Source: Miltoncostaea sp963771025 (lineage in GTDB: Bacteria > Actinomycetota > Thermoleophilia > Miltoncostaeales > Miltoncostaeaceae). From it: a stretch of DNA of 64,000 bases. Under the pieces are notes generated by a model. That model ran no database searches and had not been told where the DNA came from. It was given only the letters and a program-made list of their open reading frames with translations. Of the stretch, positions 31,360-40,620 are shown piece by piece. The DNA lies in NCBI GenBank assembly GCA_963771025.1, contig CAVYRL010000003.1, forward strand, positions 62,001-126,000, given 5' to 3'. The position numbers were made by a program, and so were the translations under genes. The number at the start of each line of letters is the position of its first letter. The first letter of the stretch is position 1.

Positions 31360-33482
31360 GAGGTGACCGTCATCTGCTGGAGGCTGGCGAATCCGTCGCC
31401 CCAGCTACGCATCCCGTAGGGGCCTGCGGTGGGCGCGGTACTGACCGCGCCGGAAGGGTAGGTGTACTTGATCGATACGGCCCAGAGGGCGGCCAGGTCG
31501 GGGAGGTTCGCCATCTGGGCTCCGTCGAGCGTGATGTTCATGGTGTTCCCCTTCACGGTGATGCCGAGCGTGTGGGGGACGCCGTACCAGGTGAAGCCCG
31601 CGGGAAGGGCGATGCGCGCGATCGGGGGGGCCAGCTCGACATCGGCCTGCAGCGCACGCACGACGAGCTGACCGAACCCACGGTCGAGCTGGACGCAGTA
31701 TCCGGTCAGCTTGGTCGCCGAATCGGTGTTCGCCCGGACGTAGATCCCGTAGCCCGCGCCGGACAGGAGCGTGACGTTGGCGGTGACGGTGTAGTCGGAG
31801 GCGGTTGAGGCCGCGAGAACGCGCCGCTCTCCGCCGTTGCCGGTCGTCATGTTGACGCGACCGTCGCTGTAGGTGGTGATCAGGTTGCCGCCGCGCACCT
31901 TGGTCCAGCCGGTGACCAGGGTGGTCGTGGAGGGCAGCGGCGCGGCGAAGAACGCCGGCGCGCTGCGGGAGAGGACCGTCCAGGCGGCGGCCGTCGAGGC
32001 CGGCCAGGCGTGGTACTCGTAGCCGCCGTCGGTGATCTTGCGGTCGGCCTGGAGCGGGCCCTGCACGGGGGTGATCGCCGCCCAGGCCGCGATCGCCGCG
32101 TCGAGCACGCCGGTGTCCTGCCCCAGCGCCGCCTTTGCGAGGCGGACCTCCCCGGTGCCCTCTGCCCAGAGGACGTCCGGCGCGCCGGCACCCGCGTACG
32201 GCGCGTAGCCGCTGAACGGCCCCTTCGCGGAATAGGTCAGGTTGAAGGTGCCCGGATCGGAGGACGGCGTGACCGAGCGGCCTCCGACGGCGAAGGTCGC
32301 ATCGGTGTAGGCGAGCACCTGGGCGGCGAGGGCGGGCTGCCCGACTCCCTGCAGGAACATGGCGCCGAGGGCCTGCACGTCGAGCGCCGGGGTGGGGTCG
32401 CGGAGACCCTCGAGGAAGTGTGTCCCCGACGCGTCATCGACCAGCAGGTCGGCGGTGATGGCGGTGGCGATCGTGGTCGCCGCCTTCTGGTAGCCGGCCG
32501 CGGCGGCCGTGCTGCCGGCGTCCTGCAGCTCCTTGGCCAGCCGGGCAAGGAATACGTAGGTGATCAGGTTGTGCTGGGTCGAGACCCACTCGACATCGGG
32601 GCCGCCCTTGACCAGGCCGCTGCCCGTCTGCAGCGTGAGGAGGTAGTCGGCGGCGCGCCGCTCGGCCTCGCGGTAACGGGCGCCGTCGGCGGGGAAGGTC
32701 CGGTCGTAGGTCGCCGCGGCCAGCCCGAACCATGCCACGGTCCCGGCGCGGAACACGTTCGCGCTCTCGCCGGTGGACGTGTCGAAGGCGATCTCGAGCG
32801 ATCCGTCGGTGTGCTGCAGCGCGGCCAGCTGGTCGAGGAGCTGCGCCGCGTTCGACTTGTCGCCGGTCGAGACGAGCGCGGCCGCGGCCACCGCGGAGTC
32901 ATAGCTCCACGACCAGTTGAGCAGCCGGTGGTAGGCCGGGTCGTCGGCGGGGATCGCGTAGGAGCGGATGAGCTTGAGCGGCAGAAGGAGGGGGTCCGCG
33001 ACGGCGGCAAGCTCCTCCTGGGAGGTGGAGACGGCGTCGATGCGCACCACCGTCCCGGGCGGTGAGCCGGCGTCTCCACCCGTGATGCTCATCGCCGCGG
33101 CGCCGTGACCCGACCTGCGGGGCGGGGCGCCGAGGTGGCAGCGCCGGCGGGCATGGCGCCAGTTCCGCGCGCACCGACGTCGCGTGGTGGCCCCGACCTG
33201 CCGGGCCAGCCAGCGGGCCTGCCGCGTGCGCGGCCTGCGACCGGTCGCGGGCCATGCGCGCCTGACGGTTCCGCCCACCCTGCGGGCGGCGGGACGCGAG
33301 CGCGCGAGCGTGCCCTGGGACGACGCGTCCGCCCGCTGCCCGGCCGCCGTCTCCGCGGAGCCGACGAGCGGAGCGGCGAGCAGCGCGGCCGCCACCGCGC
33401 ACACGGCGAGCACGAGAAGGCCGATCATGCGTCGATGGAGCGAGCGCGAGCGGCGTGGTCTCGCGGATGCGTCGTGGGGCAT
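31350..33482 (-). CDS. Large secreted protein: alpha/alpha-toroid plus jelly-roll domain, Arg-rich linker
   Basis: A 710-aa exported protein. An N-terminal signal anchor (IGLLVLAVCAVAAALLAAPL, residues about 20-40) is followed by about 85 residues of extremely Arg-rich, low-complexity sequence up to SGHGAAAMSITGGDAGS. Residues about 140-480 are helical repeats typical of six-hairpin glycosidase-like toroids (LLNWSWSYDSAVAAAALV, LQHTDGSLEIAFDTSTG, WVSTQHNLITYVFLARLA). The C-terminal 190 residues look like a concanavalin-like jelly roll. A glycan target is inferred from fold only. The next gene to the right is a divergent response regulator, 89 nt away. Confidence 0.7.
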   Translation of the reverse strand: MPHDASARPRRSRSLHRRMIGLLVLAVCAVAAALLAAPLVGSAETAAGQRADASSQGTLARSRPAARRVGGTVRRAWPATGRRPRTRQARWLARQVGATTRRRCARNWRHARRRCHLGAPPRRSGHGAAAMSITGGDAGSPPGTVVRIDAVSTSQEELAAVADPLLLPLKLIRSYAIPADDPAYHRLLNWSWSYDSAVAAAALVSTGDKSNAAQLLDQLAALQHTDGSLEIAFDTSTGESANVFRAGTVAWFGLAAATYDRTFPADGARYREAERRAADYLLTLQTGSGLVKGGPDVEWVSTQHNLITYVFLARLAKELQDAGSTAAAAGYQKAATTIATAITADLLVDDASGTHFLEGLRDPTPALDVQALGAMFLQGVGQPALAAQVLAYTDATFAVGGRSVTPSSDPGTFNLTYSAKGPFSGYAPYAGAGAPDVLWAEGTGEVRLAKAALGQDTGVLDAAIAAWAAITPVQGPLQADRKITDGGYEYHAWPASTAAAWTVLSRSAPAFFAAPLPSTTTLVTGWTKVRGGNLITTYSDGRVNMTTGNGGERRVLAASTASDYTVTANVTLLSGAGYGIYVRANTDSATKLTGYCVQLDRGFGQLVVRALQADVELAPPIARIALPAGFTWYGVPHTLGITVKGNTMNITLDGAQMANLPDLAALWAVSIKYTYPSGAVSTAPTAGPYGMRSWGDGFASLQQMTVTSQD

Positions 33483-33523
33483 CCTTCGAGTGTGAGGCCG
33501 CGCTCGAACCGCGCCTAGAAGTC

Positions 33524-33542
33524 TCAAGATTTCTTGATCAAG
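33524..33542. promoter_or_regulatory. Overlapping palindromes at the response-regulator promoter
   Basis: TCAAGA-TT-TCTTGA (33524-33537) and CTTGATCAAG (33533-33542) are two perfect inverted repeats sharing the -35 box at 33534-33539. The TCAAG element appears three times, alternating in orientation. Likely an operator for autoregulation or another factor. Confidence 0.5.
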
Positions 33543-33562
33543 CCGTAATCGAAGGGTACGAT
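33534..33562 (+). promoter_or_regulatory. Promoter of the response regulator
   Basis: -35 TTGATC (33534-33539), 17-nt spacer, -10 TACGAT (33557-33562). The ATG at 33572 is 9 nt past the -10, so the transcript has at most a few leader bases. Confidence 0.65.
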
Positions 33563-33571
33563 CGGAGTGCG

Positions 33572-34282
33572 ATGACCGCTGGCGACCGGCCAAGTCGCGT
33601 CGCGCTGAAGATCGTCGTGGTCGAGGACACGCCGGAGCTGGGCGCGTCGATCGCAGTGACGCTGGCACGCGCAGGCTTCGACCCCCACGTCGCCCCCGGC
33701 GTCGAGACGGGCCTGCAGCTCGCCCGGCGGCTGTCGGCCGATCTCGTCCTGCTGGAGATCGGGACGCCGGGCATGGACGCCGTCGACGCCTGCCGCCGCC
33801 TGCGTACGTTCAGCAACGCGTACGTGATCATGCTGACGGCGCGCTCCGCGGAGGCGGACCGCCTCGCCGGCCTCGAGGCCGGCGCCGACGACTACATCAC
33901 CAAGCCGTTCTACTCGCGCGAGCTCGTCGCGCGGATCCGGGGCGTGGAGCGACGGCTTCGATCGCGTGTGGAGGCGCGTCGCTTCGGGGCGCTCGAGATC
34001 GACCCCGACGACCAGCGCGTGCGTCTCGACGGAGTGGCGATCCCGCTGAGCCAGACCGAGTACTGGCTGCTCAACGCCCTCTCCGCCCACCCCGGCGAGA
34101 TCCTGAGCCGGCGCGAGCTGCTGAATCAGGTATGGGGAGAGTCCTGGTTCGGGAGCGATCACGTCATCGACGTCAACATCTCGAACCTGCGACGCAAGCT
34201 CGGCGACGACCCCCACGACCCCCACTACATCGCCACGGTGCGCGGCCTCGGCTTCCGCATGGAGCGGCGCAGAGCGCGCTGA
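33572..34282 (+). CDS. OmpR-family response regulator with Glu at the phosphorylation site
   Basis: A 236-aa regulator. The receiver domain (residues 12-125) has the acidic pair E18-D19, the switch Thr (MLTARS) and the Lys of ITKPFYSREL. The phospho-acceptor position reads LVLLEIGTPGMD, so Asp is replaced by Glu62. This substitution often mimics phosphorylation. The C-terminal winged helix (about 140-235) is a complete OmpR type: LSQTEYWLLNALSAHPGEI, RRELLNQVWGE, VIDVNISNLRRKLGDD, and YIATVRGLGFRM. No histidine kinase is adjacent. It likely acts as a constitutively active orphan and may control the divergent secreted-protein gene. Confidence 0.9.
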   Translation: MTAGDRPSRVALKIVVVEDTPELGASIAVTLARAGFDPHVAPGVETGLQLARRLSADLVLLEIGTPGMDAVDACRRLRTFSNAYVIMLTARSAEADRLAGLEAGADDYITKPFYSRELVARIRGVERRLRSRVEARRFGALEIDPDDQRVRLDGVAIPLSQTEYWLLNALSAHPGEILSRRELLNQVWGESWFGSDHVIDVNISNLRRKLGDDPHDPHYIATVRGLGFRMERRRAR

Positions 34283-34509
34283 GTGAGGCCCCCGGCGAGG
34301 CCGGTGCCCACGGTGTGGGTCGCTCCAGCGGGTGTCCGCCCCACTTTGCCCGCGAGCGATTCCCGGCAGCTCGGTGGTAGTGCATCCGGCAGTCACCGGA
34401 GCGTTGCGGGTCGCGTCCTGCCCGAGCAGATGCTCCTCGAGCGGATGCTCGGTCCCCGCGAGTGGGGTCGGCCGGTGTCGTCAGATCCCCGGCTCGCCCT
34501 GACCTCGGC

Positions 34510-34626
34510 GTGAGCGACGGCGGGCGACTGGTGCTGGATCTCGACGACGCCCACAACCCGTCGTGCGCGTACGACCCGCGGTGGAGGTGCCCGCCGGCGC
34601 GTCCCGAGAATCGGATCGACGTCGTG
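34510..34626 (+). pseudogene. C-terminal fragment of a DUF1684-like protein
   Basis: Translating from the GTG at 34510 gives GGRLVLDLDDAHNPSCAYD, then PRWRCPPARPENRIDVV. This matches the conserved end of DUF1684 proteins (dFNrAyNPsCAY...CPlpPPENrL). The upstream beta-sandwich of that family is missing, and downstream the frame runs on into unrelated sequence to 34734. I read it as a remnant of a deleted gene. Confidence 0.5.
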
Positions 34627-34740
34627 GCACGTCAGCAGCCCATCCGGTGGGCGACATCTGCCGGGCGATGGCCGGAGAGGATCCGCTCCACAAGGAGCGC
34701 CCTTCCGTGGACAGTCAACCGAGCGTTAGCGTGAGCCACG

Positions 34741-34794
34741 AGGACCCCCAGGGTGTGGATGGCTTCGACACCTCCACAGAGCCCCGGGGGTCCT
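34741..34794. repeat. Long imperfect hairpin
   Basis: Outer arms AGGACCCCC (34741-34749) and GGGGGTCCT (34786-34794) pair perfectly. Inside, GGG pairs with CCC and TGTGGA (34754-34759) with TCCACA (34773-34778), leaving a 13-nt loop. There is no T run on either side, so a classical terminator is unlikely. An RNA processing site or small structured RNA is possible. Confidence 0.45.
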
Positions 34795-34821
34795 CCCTAC
34801 GTCAACCCGGCTCCGTCAACA

Positions 34822-34850
34822 ACGCTGCGGGTGACTACACCTAGTCCTGG
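34822..34850. repeat. 29-nt repeat, copy 2 (3' end of hydrolase gene)
   Basis: Partner of 31331-31359 with four mismatches. It covers the stop codon of the hydrolase gene ending at 34841 and 19 nt of 3' flank. Confidence 0.45.
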
Positions 34851-35788
34851 ATCACCCGGGCGTCGAGCCACGCCACGATCGCCTCGATCAGGTCGGCGTC
34901 CTTGCCTGCGAACACGTGGTCGGCGTCGGGGATGGTCTCGCGCAGCACGCTCGGGCAGTCGCCCTGGCGCGCGATCGCCTCCAGCTGCGGGCCCTCCGAC
35001 TCGCGGACCAGCTCGTCCTCGCCCGCCTGGATGATCGCCAGCGGCACCGTCACGTCGCCGATGCGCAGGCGCGACTCGGCATGCGGCGCGCGGGGTCCGC
35101 GGGAGTGCCACCAGGTGCGGTACGTGTAGACCTCCCCGTCGGTCGGGCGGTCGCCGAACCCCCGGCCGCGATGCACGAGGAAGACGCGGTCGTGCTCGGG
35201 CGAGTCGAAATCGGGCGCGAGGCGGTGGTGGACGAGGGAGGCCACCTCCTCGTATCCGGGGTCGGCGCCGAAGTACTCCCAGCGCAGCCTCATGGCCGCC
35301 GGAAGCGACGCGGGATGGGCCAGCGTGCACACCCCGACGACGTCGGGGGGCCGTCGCAGCGCCTGATAGTGGGTGACCATCGTCGCGCCCATGCTGAAGC
35401 CGAGCAGCACGATGCGCGTGAGGCCGCGGCGGCGCATCACGGTGAGCGCGGCGTCGAGGTCGAGCGGCGTGCGGTGCATCAGACCGCCGCCGAAGATCAC
35501 CCCGTAGTTGGCCATCCTCGTGTTGACCGAGAGCGCCGTGAAGCCGGCGGCGGCGAGCCCGAACGACACCCGGCGCGGCACGCCGGTCAGGTAGTTGCCC
35601 ACCGAGCCGTGGACCACGATGACGCCCAGCCTGCGGCGGCGCGAGTCGCCGCCGCGGGGGCGGAACACCATCCCGTCCCAGCTCTGGCCGTCGGCCGTCG
35701 ACGTGACCACGAGGTCGATCGCGAGGTTGCGGTCGTCCTCGCCGAACAGCGGCAGACGCCGACGTGGAGGGGCGGGCATGCGAGGCAT
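34841..35788 (-). CDS. Alpha/beta hydrolase, first of two paralogues
   Basis: A 315-aa cytosolic serine hydrolase. It has an oxyanion HGS (VIVVHGSVGNY), a nucleophile elbow GFSMGA (about residue 145), Asp in IIQAGEDEL and His in IPDADHVF. It shares a signature with its upstream neighbour: EVYTYRTWWHSRGP. ATG at 35788, 4 nt after the neighbour's stop, so the two form an operon. Substrate unknown; the unusual YRTWWHSRGP insertion may shape it. Confidence 0.8.
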   Translation of the reverse strand: MPRMPAPPRRRLPLFGEDDRNLAIDLVVTSTADGQSWDGMVFRPRGGDSRRRRLGVIVVHGSVGNYLTGVPRRVSFGLAAAGFTALSVNTRMANYGVIFGGGLMHRTPLDLDAALTVMRRRGLTRIVLLGFSMGATMVTHYQALRRPPDVVGVCTLAHPASLPAAMRLRWEYFGADPGYEEVASLVHHRLAPDFDSPEHDRVFLVHRGRGFGDRPTDGEVYTYRTWWHSRGPRAPHAESRLRIGDVTVPLAIIQAGEDELVRESEGPQLEAIARQGDCPSVLRETIPDADHVFAGKDADLIEAIVAWLDARVIQD

Positions 35789-35791
35789 CGC

Positions 35792-36688
35792 CTAGACCCG
35801 GTCCCGCAACCACGAGGTCACGGCCTTGAGCGTCGTGATCTCGTGCCCCTTGAAGGCGTGCCCGGCCTCGTCGATCCGGATCACCGTGACGTCGCGATTG
35901 CCCGCCGCGCGCGCGACCTGCGCCAGGGCGACCGCCTCCTCGAACTGCACCACCTCGTCGCCGGTCCCCTGCACCAGCAGGACCGGCGCCCACACCTGCC
36001 CGATCTGGCGGAAGGTCATCGCCGAGGTGGCCGCAGGGCCGCGCGAGTGCCACCAGGTGCGGTAGGTGTAGACCTCGGCGTCGGCGGGCCGCCGCGTCGG
36101 ACCGCGGCTCTGCTCCACGAGGAACAGCCGGTCGTCGGCGGGCGCGTCCGGGTTGCCGCCGATCGCCCGCCGCACCGTGTCGGCGAGCTCCGTGTAGCCC
36201 GGCGTCGCCCCGAAGTGATCGGCGCGCCGCTGCATCGACTGGGGCAGGCCCCACGGGTTGCCCAGGCACACCAGCCCGCGCAGATCGGGGACGTGGTGGG
36301 TCGCGGCGAACCGGGTGGCCAGGGCCGCGCCGCTCGAGTACCCCGAGAGCACGATCGTGTCGTAGCCCTCGGCGCGCAGCCACTGGACGGCCGCCTCCAC
36401 GTCCTGGATCGCATCGTCGAAGATCGCCTGGCCGAAGAGCTGGCCCACGTTCCCCATGCGCGTCTCGAGCACCAGCATCGGATACCCGGCGCGGGCGATC
36501 GGCGCCGGGTAGAAGCGCAGGGTGCCCACCAGGAAGTTGCCCATGATCCCGTGGATGTGGACGATCGCGGTGCGCCGGCCGCTGGCCCGGGCCCGCGCGC
36601 GCGCGGCGCGCTCGTCGATCTCGAACAGAGCGTCGTGGATCTCGCCGTCATCGGCCGTGATGCTCACGAGCCGGCGGTCTACCGGCAT
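35792..36688 (-). CDS. Alpha/beta hydrolase, second paralogue
   Basis: A 298-aa enzyme with HIHGIMGNF (oxyanion), elbow GYSSGAAL, Asp in QGTGDEVVQ and His in IDEAGHAFKGHE. It has the same EVYTYRTWWHSRGP signature as the gene downstream, so they arose by tandem duplication. I start it at ATG 36688 (MPVDRRLVSI); longer in-frame options run into the divergent gene. Function unknown. Confidence 0.8.
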   Translation of the reverse strand: MPVDRRLVSITADDGEIHDALFEIDERAARARARASGRRTAIVHIHGIMGNFLVGTLRFYPAPIARAGYPMLVLETRMGNVGQLFGQAIFDDAIQDVEAAVQWLRAEGYDTIVLSGYSSGAALATRFAATHHVPDLRGLVCLGNPWGLPQSMQRRADHFGATPGYTELADTVRRAIGGNPDAPADDRLFLVEQSRGPTRRPADAEVYTYRTWWHSRGPAATSAMTFRQIGQVWAPVLLVQGTGDEVVQFEEAVALAQVARAAGNRDVTVIRIDEAGHAFKGHEITTLKAVTSWLRDRV

Positions 36689-36745
36689 GCGCGGGCGACT
36701 CTCGAGCGGTCGGAGGAGGACGCCACGGGGGTACGATATCCGTCG

Positions 36746-37099
36746 ATGCCGCCGACGCCCCGTCTCGCCGTGACCTACCGCTTCAGCCGCGCGTGTCCGT
36801 CGCACGAGGAGGGCCTCGCGCTCCTGCGCGCCGCGGCCGTGCGCGCAGGCGTGGACATCGACCTGACGGAGGCCGAAGTGCTCGACGACGCCCAGGCCGA
36901 GCGTCTCGGGTTCGCCGGATCGCCCACGTATCTCTGCGATGCGGGCGACCTCCTTCCCGACGACGGCCCGCCTCACGCGTTCCAGCACGACGCCTGCCGG
37001 CTCTACCACCGGTCCGGCGGCCGCGTGGGCCCGCTGCCCGACCTCGACGACCTGGCCGGCGCCCTGCGCGGGGCCCTCGCCGCGAAGGCGTCGGCATGA
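36746..37099 (+). CDS. Small thioredoxin-fold protein
   Basis: A 117-aa protein resembling the alkylmercury-lyase-annotated thioredoxin-like family. It has an N-terminal strand with one Cys (FSRACPSHEEGLALL), the cis-Pro region GFAGSPTYLCDAGDLL and a late HDACRLYHRSGG. A TACGAT box ends 8 nt before the ATG, and no ribosome site is seen, so it is probably leaderless. Its stop overlaps the next start (ATGA), which implies a shared redox function. Confidence 0.75.
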   Translation: MPPTPRLAVTYRFSRACPSHEEGLALLRAAAVRAGVDIDLTEAEVLDDAQAERLGFAGSPTYLCDAGDLLPDDGPPHAFQHDACRLYHRSGGRVGPLPDLDDLAGALRGALAAKASA

Positions 37100-37623
37100 G
37101 CACCGCGATCGGCGACGCCGCACCGCAGTTCCGCCTACCCACCACCGACGGGGGCGAGATCGGCCTCGAGGACCTCGCCGGAGCCCCCTCCGTCGTGGCG
37201 TTCTGGTGCAACCACTGCCCGTACGTGCGGGCATGGGAGGAGCGTTTCAACGAGATCGCCCGCGAATACGGTGATCGCGGTGTCGTGACCGTGGCGATCT
37301 GCGCCAACGACGCGACCAGCCACCCCGGCGACTCGTTCGAGAACATGATCGTCCGCGCGGCCGAGGCGGGGTACACCTTCGCCTACGCCCGCGACGCGAC
37401 CCAGCAGGTGGCTCGGGCGTACGGCGCCGAGCGAACGCCCGACGTCTTCGTGCTCGATGGCGCCGGACGCGTGACGTACCACGGTGCGATCGACGACTCG
37501 GTGGAGCCCGAGGGAGTCGGGACGCGCTACCTGCGGGACGCCCTCGACGCCGCCCTGGACGACCGCGAGCCGGCCGTGGCCGAGACGCCGCCGGTGGGCT
37601 GCACCATCAAGTGGTCGCGCTGA
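37096..37623 (+). CDS. Peroxiredoxin/AhpC-TSA-like thioredoxin-family protein
   Basis: A 175-aa redoxin. It has IGDAAPQFRLPTTDGGEI, then the active site FWCNHCPYVRAWEERF (CNHC), ICANDATSHPGDS and a thioredoxin cis-Pro ERTPDVFVLD. CNHCPYV proteins are a widespread thiol-peroxidase/TlpA-like subclass. The 3' end overlaps the convergent flavin reductase gene by 17 nt. Confidence 0.85.
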   Translation: MSTAIGDAAPQFRLPTTDGGEIGLEDLAGAPSVVAFWCNHCPYVRAWEERFNEIAREYGDRGVVTVAICANDATSHPGDSFENMIVRAAEAGYTFAYARDATQQVARAYGAERTPDVFVLDGAGRVTYHGAIDDSVEPEGVGTRYLRDALDAALDDREPAVAETPPVGCTIKWSR

Positions 37624-38089
37624 GCCGCCCGTAGCCGCGGTTGCAGTAGAGCAGCGGGTCGGCGCCCGCGAGCTCGGTGAGCACCACCCGGCCGACCAGG
37701 ATCGTGTGGTCGCCGCCGTCGAGGGTGCTGTGGTGGGCGCACACCATCCGCGCGACGCCGAACGACAGCAGCGGAGCGTCGAACGGCCCGGGCTGCGACG
37801 GGAAGGCGCTGAACTTGTCCGTGCCCGCCCGCGCGAAGGCGGCGGACATCTCGGCCTGCTCCGCGCCGAGGATGTGGACGGCGAAACCGGGCGCCCCGAC
37901 GAGGCCGTCGTGGGACTGGGCCGAGTGGGCGACGCACACCAGCACCAGCGGCGGGTCCAGGGAGAGCGACGAGAACGAGGCGGCGGTCATACCGACCTTC
38001 TCGCCCTCGTGCTGCGCGGTGACGACGGTCACCCCGCTGGGCCATCGCGCAAGGGTGTCGCGAAAGTCGCTCTGCGTGACGCTCTCCAC
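37607..38089 (-). CDS. Flavin reductase-like FMN-binding protein
   Basis: A 160-aa split-barrel flavoprotein with the family signatures WPSGVTVVTAQ, GMTAASFSSLSLDPPLVLVCV, FAVHILG and HHSTLDGGDHTILVGRVV. It supplies reduced FMN/FAD to a partner monooxygenase; none is adjacent. The GTG at 38089 is 7 nt past TAGCCT on the minus strand, again leaderless-like. Confidence 0.88.
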   Translation of the reverse strand: MESVTQSDFRDTLARWPSGVTVVTAQHEGEKVGMTAASFSSLSLDPPLVLVCVAHSAQSHDGLVGAPGFAVHILGAEQAEMSAAFARAGTDKFSAFPSQPGPFDAPLLSFGVARMVCAHHSTLDGGDHTILVGRVVLTELAGADPLLYCNRGYGRLSATT

Positions 38090-38213
38090 CGCCCGGAGGC
38101 TACTAGGGCCGGTGTAGCCGCGCCTCTCACGTGGCGAGTTCCCGCTCCCGATGTGGATTCTCGAGGAGGTGCGAGTATGCTTCCCCAGATCCTCGACGAA
38201 CCTCGTCGAAAAA

Positions 38214-38296
38214 GGACGGCAATCCGGCCGTCCGTGGGAGAGCGTCTCAACCCTTCGAGCACCCGGTTGGACGGTCGAGTAATGGTTCTCCCGTCC
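38214..38296 (+). promoter_or_regulatory. Structured leader with interchangeable hairpins before the DEAD-box gene
   Basis: GGACGGC (38214-38220) pairs with GCCGTCC (38227-38233). A second GGACGG (38269-38274) pairs with CCGTCC (38291-38296). Because the arms are the same sequence, the first left arm can pair with the last right arm, and the two inner arms with each other, giving mutually exclusive folds. This is the layout expected of a switchable leader, as in cold-shock RNA helicase genes. Confidence 0.45.
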
Positions 38297-38328
38297 GATT
38301 CGCGGCCCGATGCCGCAAGGAGCTCAGA

Positions 38329-39606
<1,278 letters not shown>

Positions 39607-39618
39607 CGGGATCGCTGA

Positions 39619-39651
39619 GGGTGGCGGGGGCCCGAGAGGTCCTCGCCACCC
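39619..39651. terminator. Hairpin downstream of the helicase gene
   Basis: GGGTGGCG (39619-39626) pairs with CGCCACCC (39644-39651), 13 nt after the helicase stop. A GC-rich inverted repeat (GGCGGCG/CGCCGCC) follows directly. There is no T tract, so termination here may need Rho or be partial. Confidence 0.5.
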
Positions 39652-39814
39652 GGCGGCGCGGCGCCGCCGACGGGACGTATCCGTCGCCGCCACGCCCGGT
39701 GGGACGGCGACGGTGTCAGCCGCCGACGACCTCCGGGTCGGGGTTCCTTTTCGTGGGGCCCTGCGACCGGCTACCGTCACATCGTGGACCACACATGAGA
39801 CCGGGAGGCGCGGC

Positions 39815-40558
39815 GTGTCCTTCTTCAGTCGCCTGAAGGCGATATTCGGCGCGAAGGCCAACTCGGCCCTCGACGCGGCCGAGAACCCCAACGAGATGCT
39901 CGACTACTCGTACGAGAAGCAGACCGAATTGCTCACCAAGGTGCGTCGCGGCGTCGCGGACGTCGCCACCAGCAAGAAGCGGCTCGAGCTTCAGGCGGAC
40001 AAGCTCCAGGCGAGCATCGGCACGCTGGAGGGCCAGGCCACCCAGGCGCTCCAGGCCGATCGCGAGGATCTCGCCCGGGTCGCCCTGGAGCGCAAGGCCG
40101 GCGTGCAGGCCCAGCTGGCGGACATCACCGCGCAGAAGCAGCAGCTGCAGGCCGAGCAGGACAAGATGGTCGAGGCCGAGCAGCAGCTGACCACCAGGAT
40201 CGAGGCCTTCCGGGTCCGCAAGGAGACGATCAAGGCCCAGTACACGGCGGCCGAGGCGCAGACCAAGATCGGCGAGGCGTTCAGCGGCATCTCGGACGAC
40301 ATGGCGTCGGTCGGCGCCGCGATGAACCGCGCCGAGGACAAGGTGCAGACCATGCAGGCGCGCGCCGGGGCGATCGACGAGCTGCTGGAGTCGGGAGCGC
40401 TCGACGACCTGAGCGTCGGTGGCGACGTGGTCGACCGGGAGCTCGCCGCCATCGCGTCGCAGGGCGCGGTGGACGCCGACCTCGCCCGCCTCAAGAGCGA
40501 GCTGGGCGCCGGCTCCCCGCCCGCGGGGGAGATCACGGGCGGCACCCCCGCGCCGTGA
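39815..40558 (+). CDS. pspA: PspA/IM30-family membrane-stress protein
   Basis: A 247-aa coiled-coil protein, with an amphipathic N-terminal helix (SFFSRLKAIFGAKANSALD) and long heptad-rich helices to about residue 190 (KKRLELQADKLQAS, QLADITAQKQQLQAEQDKM). It assembles as an ESCRT-III-like scaffold to protect the inner membrane. Its C-terminal tail is acidic then Gly/Pro-rich. GTG at 39815 with GGGAGG 7 nt upstream. No PspB/C or PspF-type regulator is in the window. Confidence 0.92.
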   Translation: MSFFSRLKAIFGAKANSALDAAENPNEMLDYSYEKQTELLTKVRRGVADVATSKKRLELQADKLQASIGTLEGQATQALQADREDLARVALERKAGVQAQLADITAQKQQLQAEQDKMVEAEQQLTTRIEAFRVRKETIKAQYTAAEAQTKIGEAFSGISDDMASVGAAMNRAEDKVQTMQARAGAIDELLESGALDDLSVGGDVVDRELAAIASQGAVDADLARLKSELGAGSPPAGEITGGTPAP

Positions 40559-40620
40559 TCCGCCGGTCGCATCATCCCGGGCCCCGACCCCGGCCCGGGC
40601 GCCGCGGCGGGCCGTGCCGC

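Larger units (their letters stand above)
34283..34840. other. 558-nt stretch without an intact gene
   Basis: It contains a DUF1684-like coding fragment (34510-34626), a strong hairpin (34741-34794) and one copy of the 29-nt repeat that reaches into the next gene. The rest (34283-34500) gives only short open frames with no recognisable motif on either strand. It looks like a decayed gene region. Confidence 0.6.

Noticed and set aside
38131..38328. N-terminal extension of the DEAD-box helicase
   Set aside because: The frame is open upstream, but the residues match no helicase and the TTG with AAGGAG at proper spacing is a better start. The region is better explained as a leader.
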